The translations under genes were made by a program, and so were the position numbers. A DNA stretch of 64,000 nucleotides, from positions 186,001-250,000 of the forward strand of contig NZ_CAJE01000013.1 of NCBI RefSeq assembly GCF_000308215.1. Direction: 5' to 3'. Position 1 is the stretch's first letter. Every line of letters begins with the position of its first letter. Positions 25,912-34,333 of this stretch are shown here, one piece after another. The notes below the pieces were generated by a model. The model had not been told where the DNA came from and did not search any database. It saw only the letters and a program-made list of their open reading frames with translations. The DNA comes from Methanomassiliicoccus luminyensis B10 (lineage in GTDB: Archaea; Thermoplasmatota; Thermoplasmata; Methanomassiliicoccales; Methanomassiliicoccaceae).

Positions 25912-26862
25912 ATGGCATACGACATCGAGCTCATCTCCACGGCGGAAAAGGAAGAGCTGTTCAGCCGATACGAGGCCCGCTTCCTCTACTCGTCCAAGTG
26001 CAGCTTGCACGGCATCTGCCTGCGCCTTCTCACCGACCAGGAACAGACCAAGGAATACTGGGAGGATAATTTCTACTCCATGTCGGAGAGCGTGCGCTCT
26101 CACGGCCGCCTCATCGTGCTCGACGATCCGGAGCGGAAGATGGGCGTGAAGTACGACCCGCTCTCCAGGACGGCGTTCCTGTTCAACATCGACTACTACG
26201 GCTGGGTCAAGAGCATCGCTCTGGCGGTGGCGTGTGACATCCTGGAGGACCAGCACCGCATCTTCTCGGTCCACGGCGCCGCCCTGGACGTCAAGGGGCA
26301 GGGGGCTTCCCTGATAGCGCCGTCCAAGACCGGCAAGACCACGCACTCATGGGGATTGCTGCGCATGGAGGATGCGCGGCTGGTGACGGACGACTGGTAT
26401 TTCGTGCAGCTGTCAGAGAGGCGCCCCCTGGCCTACGGCTCGGAGAAGAACTTCTACGTGGAGGGGGACATCGCCGGGATCTGGCCGGAATACCAGGGCC
26501 TGGTCGACAGGGCCAGGTTCGACAATAAGGGGAGGGCGATCGTCAACGTGCGATGGACGGTGGGGCAGGGCGGCGTCGTTCCTATGACCACCATGTACCA
26601 CATCATCCTGCTGAAGCGGGACAAGGGGGACGAGCGGACGGTCATCCCCATGAGCACCGGGGACGCGCTCGATTACCTCGTCAAGAACAACTTCTGCAAC
26701 CCCCACCAGCTGGTGAGGGACGAGAGGAAGCTCGCCCTGCGCACCGAGTTCTTCCGCAAGTTCCTGGAGCGTTGCGAAGTGCACATGGTGAACACCGCCG
26801 GCGATCCGCTGAGCACACAGGATGCCATTCGCAGGATCGTGTGCGGCGGCACGTGCGAGTGA
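25912..26862 (+). CDS. HPr kinase/phosphorylase-like ATPase
   Basis: 316 residues. The central domain holds HGAALDVKGQGASLIAPSKTGKTTHSWGLL, a P-loop in the setting of HprK-type and PEP-carboxykinase-fold kinases, followed by VTDDWYFVQL. Such stand-alone proteins occur in archaea that lack a sugar PTS; their target is unknown and may be a small peptide. The N-terminal ~110 residues are family-specific. A hairpin at 27019-27041 lies downstream. Confidence 0.7.
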   Translation: MAYDIELISTAEKEELFSRYEARFLYSSKCSLHGICLRLLTDQEQTKEYWEDNFYSMSESVRSHGRLIVLDDPERKMGVKYDPLSRTAFLFNIDYYGWVKSIALAVACDILEDQHRIFSVHGAALDVKGQGASLIAPSKTGKTTHSWGLLRMEDARLVTDDWYFVQLSERRPLAYGSEKNFYVEGDIAGIWPEYQGLVDRARFDNKGRAIVNVRWTVGQGGVVPMTTMYHIILLKRDKGDERTVIPMSTGDALDYLVKNNFCNPHQLVRDERKLALRTEFFRKFLERCEVHMVNTAGDPLSTQDAIRRIVCGGTCE

Positions 26863-27018
26863 CAGCTACCGGCGGTCAGTGGCATGCAAGTGCACGTGCC
26901 CTCGGAAGGAGACGGCCTTCTAGAAAAATCCTTCAGATAAGTGAGAGGAGCCCCCGAAGATAAGAAAATGGTGGGGAAGTTGGAGAAGGTCCACGGGGAC
27001 TCCCCAAAACCCTTATTG

Positions 27019-27041
27019 GATAGGTTTTAAAAAAACCTATC
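27019..27041 (+). terminator. Hairpin downstream of the HprK-like gene
   Basis: GATAGGTTTT-AAA-AAAACCTATC-type inverted repeat, 157 bp after the stop codon. It lacks a clear T tract. Confidence 0.35.
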
Positions 27042-27108
27042 GTAACAAATTTCAACGATTCTCGATTCAGATACCAGAAGTGGGGCGTTCCAGGCGTCGA
27101 ATATCGTC

Positions 27109-27135
27109 GAAAAAATGAGAGCACCCGCTCATTTT
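27109..27135 (-). terminator. Intrinsic-type terminator hairpin
   Basis: Minus strand AAAATGAG-CGGGTGCT-CTCATTTT followed by TT: an eight-pair stem with a T run of six, at the end of the candidate RNA. Confidence 0.55.
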
Positions 27136-27490
27136 CGGGGGGTGCCAGCCCCCGCCCGCCCGGCGCTCGGCGAGGCAAAGGCGCGTCCCCGCCGCGCCCA
27201 CGAGGAGGATGTACGCCACAGCAGACCTTGCCGAGCATCCCGCTGGAACGTCGCCGATCATTTTCCATGTCTGCATCAGGGACGGAATATCCGCCGAATG
27301 CCGCTTTTGCTGACAAGAACCATTAACCACCTGGCGATGGACTGGTCCAACGGGAAAGCATGGTCCGCATAGCAGACGGGGCATTGCTCGACCTTCCCTT
27401 AGCCCCCGGGGCAAGAAACTACCTCCCTTGCGTCTGGGGGCAGCCGAGGCCGGGATGGGACCCAAGCACGGGCCCTGCCCCGGTCGCTCG
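27109..27490 (-). ncRNA. Candidate structured RNA, unassigned
   Basis: On the minus strand an AT-rich promoter-like TTTTAATTAAAATAAAAAAG (27505-27525) precedes about 370 bases of very GC-rich sequence with many strong hairpins, including GGGGCAG..CTGCCCC and GGGGG-CTGGCA-CCCCC. It ends in an AAAATGAG/CTCATTTT stem followed by T tract (27109-27135). No natural protein frame was seen. It lacks the hallmarks of SRP RNA and RNase P RNA that I could check by eye, so its identity is open. Confidence 0.45.
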
Positions 27491-27565
27491 GCAAGAGACC
27501 GCTCTTTTTTATTTTAATTAAAAATGAGATCACGGGAGCGCTCGTACGAAAACGTAGAGAAAGGC

Positions 27566-27617
27566 TCAGGGCAGAAATGCCCCGAACCAGTTAAAAGAGC
27601 GGGAGCACTGGAGGTCA
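27566..27617. repeat. Copy 1 of duplicated tRNA-Trp 3' flank
   Basis: GCTCAGGGC-N6-GCCC.. hairpin plus GGGAGCACTGG, matching 27722-27773 with scattered differences. The second copy contains the real tRNA-Trp 3' end. Confidence 0.5.
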
Positions 27618-27721
27618 TCAGGGCGAGAACGAAGCTGCGCCAGGGAGAGATGTTGGTGTCAAATTCGAAGAAATCTCAGCGCCATTTGAGGGTGTCCAGA
27701 TGATGCAAAATGTACAAAAAA

Positions 27722-27746
27722 GCTCAGGGCATTTCTGCCCTGAGCC
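27722..27746 (-). terminator. Hairpin after tRNA-Trp
   Basis: GCTCAGGGC-ATTTCT-GCCCTGAGC, a perfect nine-pair stem located just downstream of the tRNA-Trp 3' end on the minus strand. A likely terminator or processing element. Confidence 0.5.
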
Positions 27747-27757
27747 AGGAAGGAAAG

Positions 27758-27927
27758 TGGGAGCACTGGGATTTGAACCCAGATCAGCGGGTTTCCTCAA
27801 TGCAGGGAGCGACCCTGCAGGAATACATGGGTCTGCGCTCCAGTTAGTCATCACCGGTCAGCAAACCCGTTCGCAGTCATTCCCAATAACTGGAGCCCGC
27901 GAGGATACCGTGTTACCCCATACTCCC
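27758..27927 (-). tRNA. tRNA-Trp (anticodon CCA) with 97-nt intron
   Basis: Acceptor GGGAGTA/TGCTCCC with discriminator A, T-arm CTGGG-TTCAAAT-CCCAG, anticodon stem GCGGG/CCCGC. The anticodon loop CTCCAG is followed by an intron at 27793-27889, at the canonical 37/38 position. The mature tRNA would be 73 nt. Confidence 0.93.
27793..27889 (-). ncRNA. C/D-box methylation guide inside tRNA-Trp intron
   Basis: The intron contains a C-like box (AATGACT), D' box CTGA, C' box GTGATGA and a D-like CAGA. The guide before the D box (TAACTGGAGC) pairs with GCTCCAGTTA around the anticodon, placing C34 five bases from the box. The guide before D' (CGGGTTT) pairs with AAACCCG of the 3' exon, placing position 39 five bases from the box. 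These are the two targets known for the haloarchaeal tRNA-Trp intron. Confidence 0.82.
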
Positions 27928-27939
27928 ATTAGGTCAGTG

Positions 27940-28047
27940 TTATACCTTGCGCATCTTCTGCTGCCGCTTGCGGCGCCTCATTTTCTTCTTGCGCCACTTC
28001 CATCTCTGCTTGCCTCGCTTCTTCCAAGCGCGTGAGGATCTCTTCAT
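27940..28047 (-). CDS. rpl41e: Ribosomal protein L41e-like peptide
   Basis: 35 residues, extremely basic. The C-terminal half (KWRKKKMRRRKRQQKMRK) matches the pattern of L41e (eL41), the tiny arginine/lysine-rich peptide at the ribosomal subunit interface, with a short extension at the N-terminus. An AGGAG motif precedes the ATG. It lies between tRNA-Arg and tRNA-Trp in the same direction. Confidence 0.8.
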   Translation of the reverse strand: MKRSSRAWKKRGKQRWKWRKKKMRRRKRQQKMRKV

Positions 28048-28114
28048 CGTGACACTCCTGCTATATTCTTGCCCTGAATCTCTGGACCCTTATGAAGGTT
28101 TGGATTGGGTTTGG

Positions 28115-28241
28115 CGGGCTCGTCGGGAATTTCGCCTTCTTTTTGGAAGGATTCGAACCCGAGACCACTGACTTGCTTCCAAGGGCCCAGGGCGGGCCAT
28201 GGTAGAAGGCCAGTGCTATATCCAGGCTAAGCCACGAGCCC
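28115..28241 (-). tRNA. tRNA-Arg (anticodon UCU) with two introns, one in the T-loop
   Basis: Acceptor GGGCTCG/CGAGCCC with discriminator G and CCA at 28112-28114. Anticodon stem CTGGC/GTCAG, loop CTTCTA|A with a 29-nt intron after position 37. T-stem TCGGG and loop TTCGAAT are followed not by CCCGA but by 23 extra bases (a CCTTC..GAAGG hairpin) before CCCGA resumes. Removing both inserts gives a regular 75-nt tRNA. A TATA-like CTTATAAC lies about 30 bp upstream. Confidence 0.82.
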
Positions 28242-28407
28242 GTAATCCCTGTGATACGGCTTTTGTGTTATAAGGTTTGCCTAGAACGGCGACGGTCCGC
28301 GGCCGTCTGGACAAGCTCTCCTGGATGCCCGGAGCGGGGCGTCCGCGAGTCCTCGAGGAGGAGTGATAATTATTGCCTGTCGAATCCATCAGAGAATGGG
28401 TTAGCTC

Positions 28408-28977
28408 ATGGAAGTGTCCGATGCCATCAGGGCCAGGCGGGCCGGCCGCATGTTCGATACCCGGCCGATCGAGCCGGAGAAGGTCAGGGCGCTCATCGAG
28501 GCGATGCGGCTGGCCCCCAGCTGCAACAACAACCAGCCCTGGAGAGCGGTGTTCTGCATGGGCGAGGCGTTGCCCAGGGTGAAAGCGTGCCTCAACCGCG
28601 GGAACGTGTGGGGCACCCCGGCGCCGCTGATCGTGGTCATCGCGTCCAGGGCCGATGACGATTGCCGGCTTAGCGAGGGGCGGGACTACTTCATGTTCGG
28701 CTGCGGCCTCTCAGTGGGGGAGATGCTGCTCCGCGCCACCGAGATCGGACTGGTCGCGCATCCCATCGCCGGGTACGATCCCGTCAAGGTCCGCGAGGCC
28801 GTGGGCATCCCTCCCGACTACATCGTGGTGACCCTGATCATCTGCGGATATCCCGGCACTGATGATTCGTTGCTCTCGGAGAAGCAGAAGTACCAGCAGG
28901 CGGAGCGGCCTCCCCGCAAGCCGGTGGGAGAGAACTTCTTCCTGGACAGCTGGGGCTCGGGGTTCCCGGACGGATGA
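28408..28977 (+). CDS. Nitroreductase-family flavoprotein
   Basis: 189 residues. N-terminal IRARRAGRMFDTRPIEPEKV, LAPSCNNNQPWRAVFC and a C-terminal PPRKPVGE are the standard FMN-binding features of the nitroreductase fold. These enzymes use NAD(P)H to reduce nitro, quinone or other acceptors; the substrate here is unknown. It stands alone. Confidence 0.88.
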   Translation: MEVSDAIRARRAGRMFDTRPIEPEKVRALIEAMRLAPSCNNNQPWRAVFCMGEALPRVKACLNRGNVWGTPAPLIVVIASRADDDCRLSEGRDYFMFGCGLSVGEMLLRATEIGLVAHPIAGYDPVKVREAVGIPPDYIVVTLIICGYPGTDDSLLSEKQKYQQAERPPRKPVGENFFLDSWGSGFPDG

Positions 28978-29008
28978 CGGCAGAACTCCCCATATGATCT
29001 TCTCATGC

Positions 29009-30085
29009 TCAGGTCTTGGGCGCCGCGCCGGACCCGCCGGGGGGATAGGAGCCACAGTACGCCCTATATGCCTCTCTAATGTCAAGGGCCGTCTCCCTTT
29101 TTATAGTGTAGTCTGTCCTCAATGCCCTGATTTTGCCGATCGTGACCGACCCCGTTGCTTTAGAAAGGTCCTCGATCCGCTGCGCATCCAGCGATACGGA
29201 GACCCAGGTGATTTTATCAAATGGAATAGTCACCCGACGCCCCCTCTTTAGCTCCATGATGACGCTAGTCTGCGTTATTTCCACAGAAGCGGGAGTGGGA
29301 CTCTTCCAAAAAGCATAACCATACATGCATAAGACAAGGGCCAGACCGAACAGGGTAGCCTCAAAAGTCGACTCAACACTGGACCTCAGGATATAGATGC
29401 CATAAAACCAAGAGAATACTATGCACGAGACAATCAGTACCAACAGAAATATGACGATTCCCCGATTGTCCGTTTCGATGTCGTTCTCGTAACGTTTTGA
29501 TTGCCCCGGGGATATGATCCTTGATCTGCGGTTCTCACCCAGCCTCTGCTGCTGAGAAGCCCCTATCATCTCCAGGCATTCGGGGCAATAGTAGCTTGAC
29601 CCCCCTACGTTCTTAATCGACCACTTCCCCCAGAGGATAGATATCGCAAGAAACATCGATAGGATGATGAATAACAAAAATAGCAGCCACAGCCCCTGAA
29701 TACCCAGCCAAGAACCTATTGTGTCCATCGACAAAAGAAGAAGGACACTGGCGAGGAGAGGCAAGGCGAACAGAAGCATGATTGTTCGGACATTGTTCCT
29801 GTCTGCCTGCTGGCATTGGGCGTTAATTTTAATCTGCTCATCCGAGAGGGGCCGGCAGCAGCTCTTGCACGCGGTAGTCGCGTTATTCATCAGGGCGGGA
29901 TGAACGCCCCCTAATTCACTGTATGGCGGAATCGGGCCGAGGGGGGCTGGCGACCTGTTTTCCATGTCCCCCGGCGATTTCAACGGTTCATTTCCTTGAC
30001 CGTCCTGAGGCAGCTTGGAACCACATTTGATGCAGAACAATGCATCTTCCTTACGGGGGGTTCCGCAGCTAGGACAATGAGCCAT
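29009..30085 (-). CDS. Zinc-ribbon membrane protein with PH-like domain
   Basis: 358 residues: an N-terminal zinc ribbon (CPSCG..CIKCG), a second Cys pair (CKSCC), two membrane helices (~105-155), a third Cys pair (YYCPEC), two more helices (~215-260) and a C-terminal strand-rich region resembling a PH-like domain. No known function. The repeated ribbons suggest a membrane-bound sensor or scaffold. Confidence 0.65.
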   Translation of the reverse strand: MAHCPSCGTPRKEDALFCIKCGSKLPQDGQGNEPLKSPGDMENRSPAPLGPIPPYSELGGVHPALMNNATTACKSCCRPLSDEQIKINAQCQQADRNNVRTIMLLFALPLLASVLLLLSMDTIGSWLGIQGLWLLFLLFIILSMFLAISILWGKWSIKNVGGSSYYCPECLEMIGASQQQRLGENRRSRIISPGQSKRYENDIETDNRGIVIFLLVLIVSCIVFSWFYGIYILRSSVESTFEATLFGLALVLCMYGYAFWKSPTPASVEITQTSVIMELKRGRRVTIPFDKITWVSVSLDAQRIEDLSKATGSVTIGKIRALRTDYTIKRETALDIREAYRAYCGSYPPGGSGAAPKT

Positions 30086-30476
30086 GTTGGGACCGACCCC
30101 TTTGGGACATCGAGACGACTTCCTTCACCATATGATCGGGACCTCTATCGGCCAGTCGGGGATAAATGTTGGGGATCGGAGATCAGGTGGGCTGCAGAAC
30201 ACCCTATGTTCCACTTTTCATCCACCCATGGAACATTCAGCCCTTCGATATGGCGGATATGGCTCTAGCAAACATTATCTGATAATATCTGGTCGTCTGC
30301 TACCCAGACAGCGTCCAATGGCGAGACCAGGGGAAGCATCAGGGTGTGGTCCATGCCGCTCCCATAGTGCAGCGTGTCATCTCATCGTCCGAGCTGATAC
30401 TTATTTCAGGCCGAGGATTGCAGAGCTAAGGAAGGCGCTTATATCACGCACCTGCTGTTTGCTCCAAGGCAGAGAA

Positions 30477-30647
30477 ATGGCAACGAGGTCATTCTTCGAA
30501 GGCATTGAGATCAGGGATGAGAAAGCAGCTCTGGCATTCATTGATGCCTTGGAGGATGCATGTAATGAAAAACCAGTTGAGATCAAAGACTACTCCCGCG
30601 AGCTCGAGAGTGGTCTGGAATTCGCAAGAAAAAGATACTTCCGTTAA
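30477..30647 (+). CDS. Small antitoxin-like partner of the GNAT gene
   Basis: 56 residues, acidic then basic at the end, with one helix-rich unit (AALAFIDALEDACNE). It sits 12 bases upstream of a GNAT gene whose relatives often act as tRNA-acetylating toxins paired with a small antitoxin. The pairing is the evidence; the sequence itself has no recognised RHH or HTH motif. Confidence 0.55.
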   Translation: MATRSFFEGIEIRDEKAALAFIDALEDACNEKPVEIKDYSRELESGLEFARKRYFR

Positions 30648-30659
30648 GTTCTGTCGCGC

Positions 30660-31231
30660 TTGACTAAAACGCCATCTCCTCTGATGCAAAGCGATCTCTC
30701 CGCACTTCAGTGCGCGAGAGATGGCGATGTTGAGAGGCTCCTGAAAACGATGGCTGTAGATTTTGAACGAAGGGATCCGTCCAGGACGCTCCTGATAATT
30801 GACGAAGACGGCCCCACTAACGGCAAGCTGAATATACTGGCGTATTTCAGTTTGGCAATTAGCCATATCCATGTCAGCAACGAAGTGCCGAGGAAGGTCA
30901 AAGACCGATTAAACTACGGGCCAAGAGACCAACGGTCCCCATGTTTTTTGATCGGACAAATGGCCAAGAACGATGCCTGCCAGGAACAGATAACTGGCCC
31001 TGAGATCCTGGACATTGAGGTGGGATTTCTGTTCGAAGCGCGGCAAAAGGTCGCCGGTGCTGCATTAGAGTTGACTGCAAGAAACATGAAAAGCTATTGA
31101 TATTTTATGAGGGCAACGGTTCCCCGTTCCTTCAAATGAACGAAGACGGAGATCTATGCCAGATGTACAGATTCATCCACCCGTCAGCGAGCAGGGTTGA
31201 CCCACGACGTGACAGGTACGAACCATTTTAG
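30660..31231 (+). pseudogene. GNAT acetyltransferase, toxin-like, frameshifted
   Basis: The first frame (to 31100) covers the GNAT core: LLIIDEDG, GKLNILAYFSLA, PCFLIGQMAKN, IEVGFLFEARQKVAGAA. At about 31070 one base appears missing. The next frame then supplies the missing C-terminus: LDCKKHEKLLIFYEGNG, the usual L-D-C-x-(5)-L-x-x-F-Y-x-x-N-G of these enzymes, and LCQMYRFI. It stops at 31231. Such proteins acetylate aminoacyl-tRNA in toxin-antitoxin pairs. Confidence 0.65.
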
Positions 31232-31296
31232 GACTATTAAGTGTCTAGGGCATGGATGAAATACCCCCGGCTTCCTAGTAGTGGAACGATACGACC

Positions 31297-31617
31297 ATGT
31301 CCAAAGTGAAGGCGTGCTTGACCTCGCAGGTGCCCCCGGGCAGGATGTTAGTCACCGACATCATGGGACGGACCGTATTGATCGTGAACGTGGAAGGCAA
31401 GTACTACGCCATGGACGGCCTCTGCTCGCACGGGGGCGCGAACCTGGCGGAAGGCGTTCTGAACGGCCCCATCGTCAAGTGCCCCCTGCACGGCGCGGCC
31501 TTCGACGTGCGCACCGGAAAGCTGGTGCAGGAGCCCTGGACCACCGACACCCAGGCCACCGACCTTCGCTCCTATGATGTCGCCGAGGAAGAGGGCTGCG
31601 TGATCGTGGACATCTGA
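31297..31617 (+). CDS. Rieske-type [2Fe-2S] ferredoxin
   Basis: 106 residues. The two cluster-binding boxes are C-S-H-G-G (LCSHGGANL) and C-P-L-H-G (VKCPLHGAAFD), spaced as in dioxygenase-type Rieske ferredoxins. It carries electrons to an unidentified partner. No oxygenase gene is nearby. Confidence 0.92.
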   Translation: MSKVKACLTSQVPPGRMLVTDIMGRTVLIVNVEGKYYAMDGLCSHGGANLAEGVLNGPIVKCPLHGAAFDVRTGKLVQEPWTTDTQATDLRSYDVAEEEGCVIVDI

Positions 31618-31655
31618 GCCCCCGGTGCGAAAGTTGCTTATGGCCACCAGGGAAT

Positions 31656-33182
31656 ATGATGGGCATGACCGTACGGAAGGTCCCCGAGGGCCGCGAGGCC
31701 GACGCCGGGATCCTCGCCGCCATGCTTGACCTGGTGCCGGTGAGATCGGGCGGACGCTTCGAGCTGCTCTCCCGGCGGGAGGTAGAGAGGAGAGCGGAGG
31801 CCTTCCGCTCCCGCGGCGAGGGGGGACGGGCGGACGCTCTCCTCGGGAGCCTGGATTTCGACGGCGACGCGATCTTTCGGAGGACCTTTTCCCAGATGGC
31901 CTCGATGGTCGTGCGGGTGCGAACGTCCACGCTGCACCGCATGCTAAAGTCGGGCGCCGGCGCGGGGGAGGGCCGGGACGGGGTCATGCGCAGGGCCCTC
32001 GCCCCGGCCATCGGGCGGCAGCTGGACACGATCTCCGGCCAGCTCGGCGGGGAGCGGTCCGATATGTTGCGGTACAGCCTGGACCAATGGGCCGGGACGA
32101 AGAGTGCGCTGAAGGAGGCGCGCCCTCTGGATTTCCTGATGGGCGGTGAGGAGCCGGCAAGACCGGCGCTGAGGACCGCTCTGGCGGACGACCGCGTCCC
32201 GGAGGACGTCAGGAAATACTCGCGCTATTTCTTCAAGAACCTGTTCCGGCTCAACAACATCCATGGCGACAATGCGTTCTTCTACCCCCCTGAGGTCATC
32301 GAGAACTACTGGGAGGTGGTCGCCCCGGACCAGGGCGCCTTCGCCGTGGAGCTGTGTCCCTCCGCCGGCAGCCTGGTCATCTCGCTGTTCAACCCCTATC
32401 GATACTTCGGGCTGGAAAGGACCGAGAACCCCGACTACTTCGGCCTGGTGGAGATGCTGGCGCTGGAGCACCGGAAGGGACAGATCAAGGGATGCCGGGC
32501 GAACGTCCGGGGAGCCACCATGGAGGATGACCTCGCTCTCCGCGAGCTGCTGAGCATCGAGACCCACCTGCACGACGAGGAGCTGTTCTCGCCGGGCATG
32601 CCGGAGGAGCTGTCCCCGGCCGGCCTGGCCGCCTTTCGCGCTGGGCTTCGGGAGCTGAGCGGGATCAGGGCGGAGGTGCTCTTCCCCATCAACGAGCGCA
32701 GCGAGGAGGGGGGCAGGGACTTCACCACCCTGGGCTTCGACATCGAGCTAGACAAGAGCACCGGCCGGTTCAGGCTGGACGGGGAGGAGGCCTCGGACGA
32801 CAACCAGGACCGCCTGGCCCTGGCCATCGGGACCAAGCTCCTGGCCCTGTCACGCCGCCTTTACCGGGATCCTCCCCATTTCCCCGAGCCGGACGTGGAT
32901 GAGCTGAAGAGGCATATCCGCGGACTCATGGAGCGGGCGGAGAGGGGCGAGCTTACCGAGGCGCTGGCGAGGGAGATCGTAGCCAAGATCACCGTCCTCG
33001 ACTACTTCGAGTCCCTGGAGAAGTACAGCTACGCCCTGGCCGTCCGGACCGTCGAATACTTGGAGGGGGAGCAGGAGATAGCGTTCACCATCCCCATGGT
33101 CTTCCAGGCGCTCCTGGACCTCGAACTGGAGGGGCGGTCCCTCGACAGCGTCCTGCTGGACGGCCTGGGGGACGGGGCATGA
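31656..33182 (+). CDS. Unknown 508-residue protein coupled to a NYN nuclease
   Basis: A soluble, charged protein with no recognised domain. Its middle third (about residues 180-400) alternates strands and helices and includes SRYFFKNLFRLNN and FSPGMPEEL. The C-terminal ~100 residues are helical. Its stop overlaps the NYN gene start by four bases, so the two products are very likely made together and may work as a unit. Confidence 0.75.
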   Translation: MMGMTVRKVPEGREADAGILAAMLDLVPVRSGGRFELLSRREVERRAEAFRSRGEGGRADALLGSLDFDGDAIFRRTFSQMASMVVRVRTSTLHRMLKSGAGAGEGRDGVMRRALAPAIGRQLDTISGQLGGERSDMLRYSLDQWAGTKSALKEARPLDFLMGGEEPARPALRTALADDRVPEDVRKYSRYFFKNLFRLNNIHGDNAFFYPPEVIENYWEVVAPDQGAFAVELCPSAGSLVISLFNPYRYFGLERTENPDYFGLVEMLALEHRKGQIKGCRANVRGATMEDDLALRELLSIETHLHDEELFSPGMPEELSPAGLAAFRAGLRELSGIRAEVLFPINERSEEGGRDFTTLGFDIELDKSTGRFRLDGEEASDDNQDRLALAIGTKLLALSRRLYRDPPHFPEPDVDELKRHIRGLMERAERGELTEALAREIVAKITVLDYFESLEKYSYALAVRTVEYLEGEQEIAFTIPMVFQALLDLELEGRSLDSVLLDGLGDGA

Positions 33183-33943
33183 CCGCCGTGGGGATATACG
33201 TCGACGGCCCCAACATCGAGAGGGGGCTCTTCGATGCCGGCGAGCTGGTGATCCTCGGCCACATCGGCTCGATACTGGACGAGTACGCCCGCGGCCTCGG
33301 CGAGGTGGCGGAGGCGTGGGTGTTCGTCGACGAGGGCACCCAGTGGCGCATTCCCCAGACCAAGGCCGACTACGAGGGCAGAGGGTTCTCCTTCCGCGAG
33401 AGCAAGGTGTTCGGGCACCTGGACCCCCAGACGGGACACTATATCCAGGGCAAGAGCCTCACCGACCCCGCTATGCACTGCGCCATGATGGACCGCCTGC
33501 ATGACGAGGACTGCCCGGACGTGTTCCTCATCGCCACCGGGGACAAGGACGTGACGGTGCCACTGGAGTACATCCGCGAACATGGCAGGAGCGCGGTGGT
33601 GCTGGGCGAGGCCGGGTCCCTCTCGGCGTACCTGGTGGAGAAGTGCGACTCCCTGGGGTTCGGCTGCCACGTCATCCAGCTGGTGGCGAGGACCTCCCCG
33701 GCCCTGCGGGGGCGGCTTCCCCCGGAGCCCGCCCTGGCGCCGGGGGGCAGCGGGGAGCTGCACATCACCGACGCGTCGGGGAGGCCGGTCAGCCCCGGCA
33801 AGTACGACCAGTACCGCAACGACCGGGCCAACCAGCTCAACCCCAACAACCTGGCATACTGGCGTTCCCGCGGCTTCAGCGAGAGGCCCTCGGACTGGGA
33901 GGAGAGGGCGAAGGACGAGGACGCGGAGAGCGGGAACGGCTAA
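33179..33943 (+). CDS. NYN-domain (PIN-like) ribonuclease
   Basis: 254 residues. The NYN fold is marked by acidic residues in IYVDGPNIERGLF, PAMHCAMMDRLH and IATGDKDVTVPL, matching the metal-binding aspartates of the family. These domains cut or process RNA. The last ~75 residues are an extension rich in glycine, asparagine and acidic residues. Translationally coupled to the 508-residue gene. Confidence 0.82.
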   Translation: MTAVGIYVDGPNIERGLFDAGELVILGHIGSILDEYARGLGEVAEAWVFVDEGTQWRIPQTKADYEGRGFSFRESKVFGHLDPQTGHYIQGKSLTDPAMHCAMMDRLHDEDCPDVFLIATGDKDVTVPLEYIREHGRSAVVLGEAGSLSAYLVEKCDSLGFGCHVIQLVARTSPALRGRLPPEPALAPGGSGELHITDASGRPVSPGKYDQYRNDRANQLNPNNLAYWRSRGFSERPSDWEERAKDEDAESGNG

Positions 33944-34333
33944 TCCCCGACCGTGCCGCTTGCAAGCGCGCTGTTCCAAAGGTCGAACGTTCACTACGGC
34001 CGCATCGATCTCTTCACTCTGCCAGCCATGCGGCTCATCGGACCTCCGGCAAGCCCTAAGCTGCTTCAGCTCCACCGATTCCAAGTCAGCGCCTTCAGCC
34101 CTGAGAGAGTCTCTTACCTCATTCCAGGAACGAGGGTCTATTTTGAGCCCAAGGTAGGAGCGGCGTAACATAAGTCTATATATCGGCCGGTTCGAAAAAT
34201 GTGGTGAGGAGGAGGGGCAGCAACAAGGCGCGTCCATATGTTCATTGCATCGGTGGAACGATGCGCCGAGCGCCCATGCAAGCGAAGGTGTCCGAAGTTG
34301 GTCTTCCGCAGGGGTGGTCTTGGTGCGTGATAT
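33944..34333. other. Intergenic; no confident gene
   Basis: Short frames occur on both strands (for example 33953-34168 plus) but none has supporting homology. A TATATAT element lies at 34175 and a second TATA-like GATATATGAT just before the ClC start. Confidence 0.35.

Noticed and set aside
27109-27490. SRP RNA or RNase P RNA
   Set aside because: The hallmark sequences I looked for (SRP helix 8 GGAAG..AGCAGCC; RNase P GAGGAAAGTCC) are not present, so it is left unassigned.
33029-34237. Long minus-strand frame opposite the NYN gene
   Set aside because: Most of it is a composition shadow of the plus-strand NYN gene, and no family features are visible.
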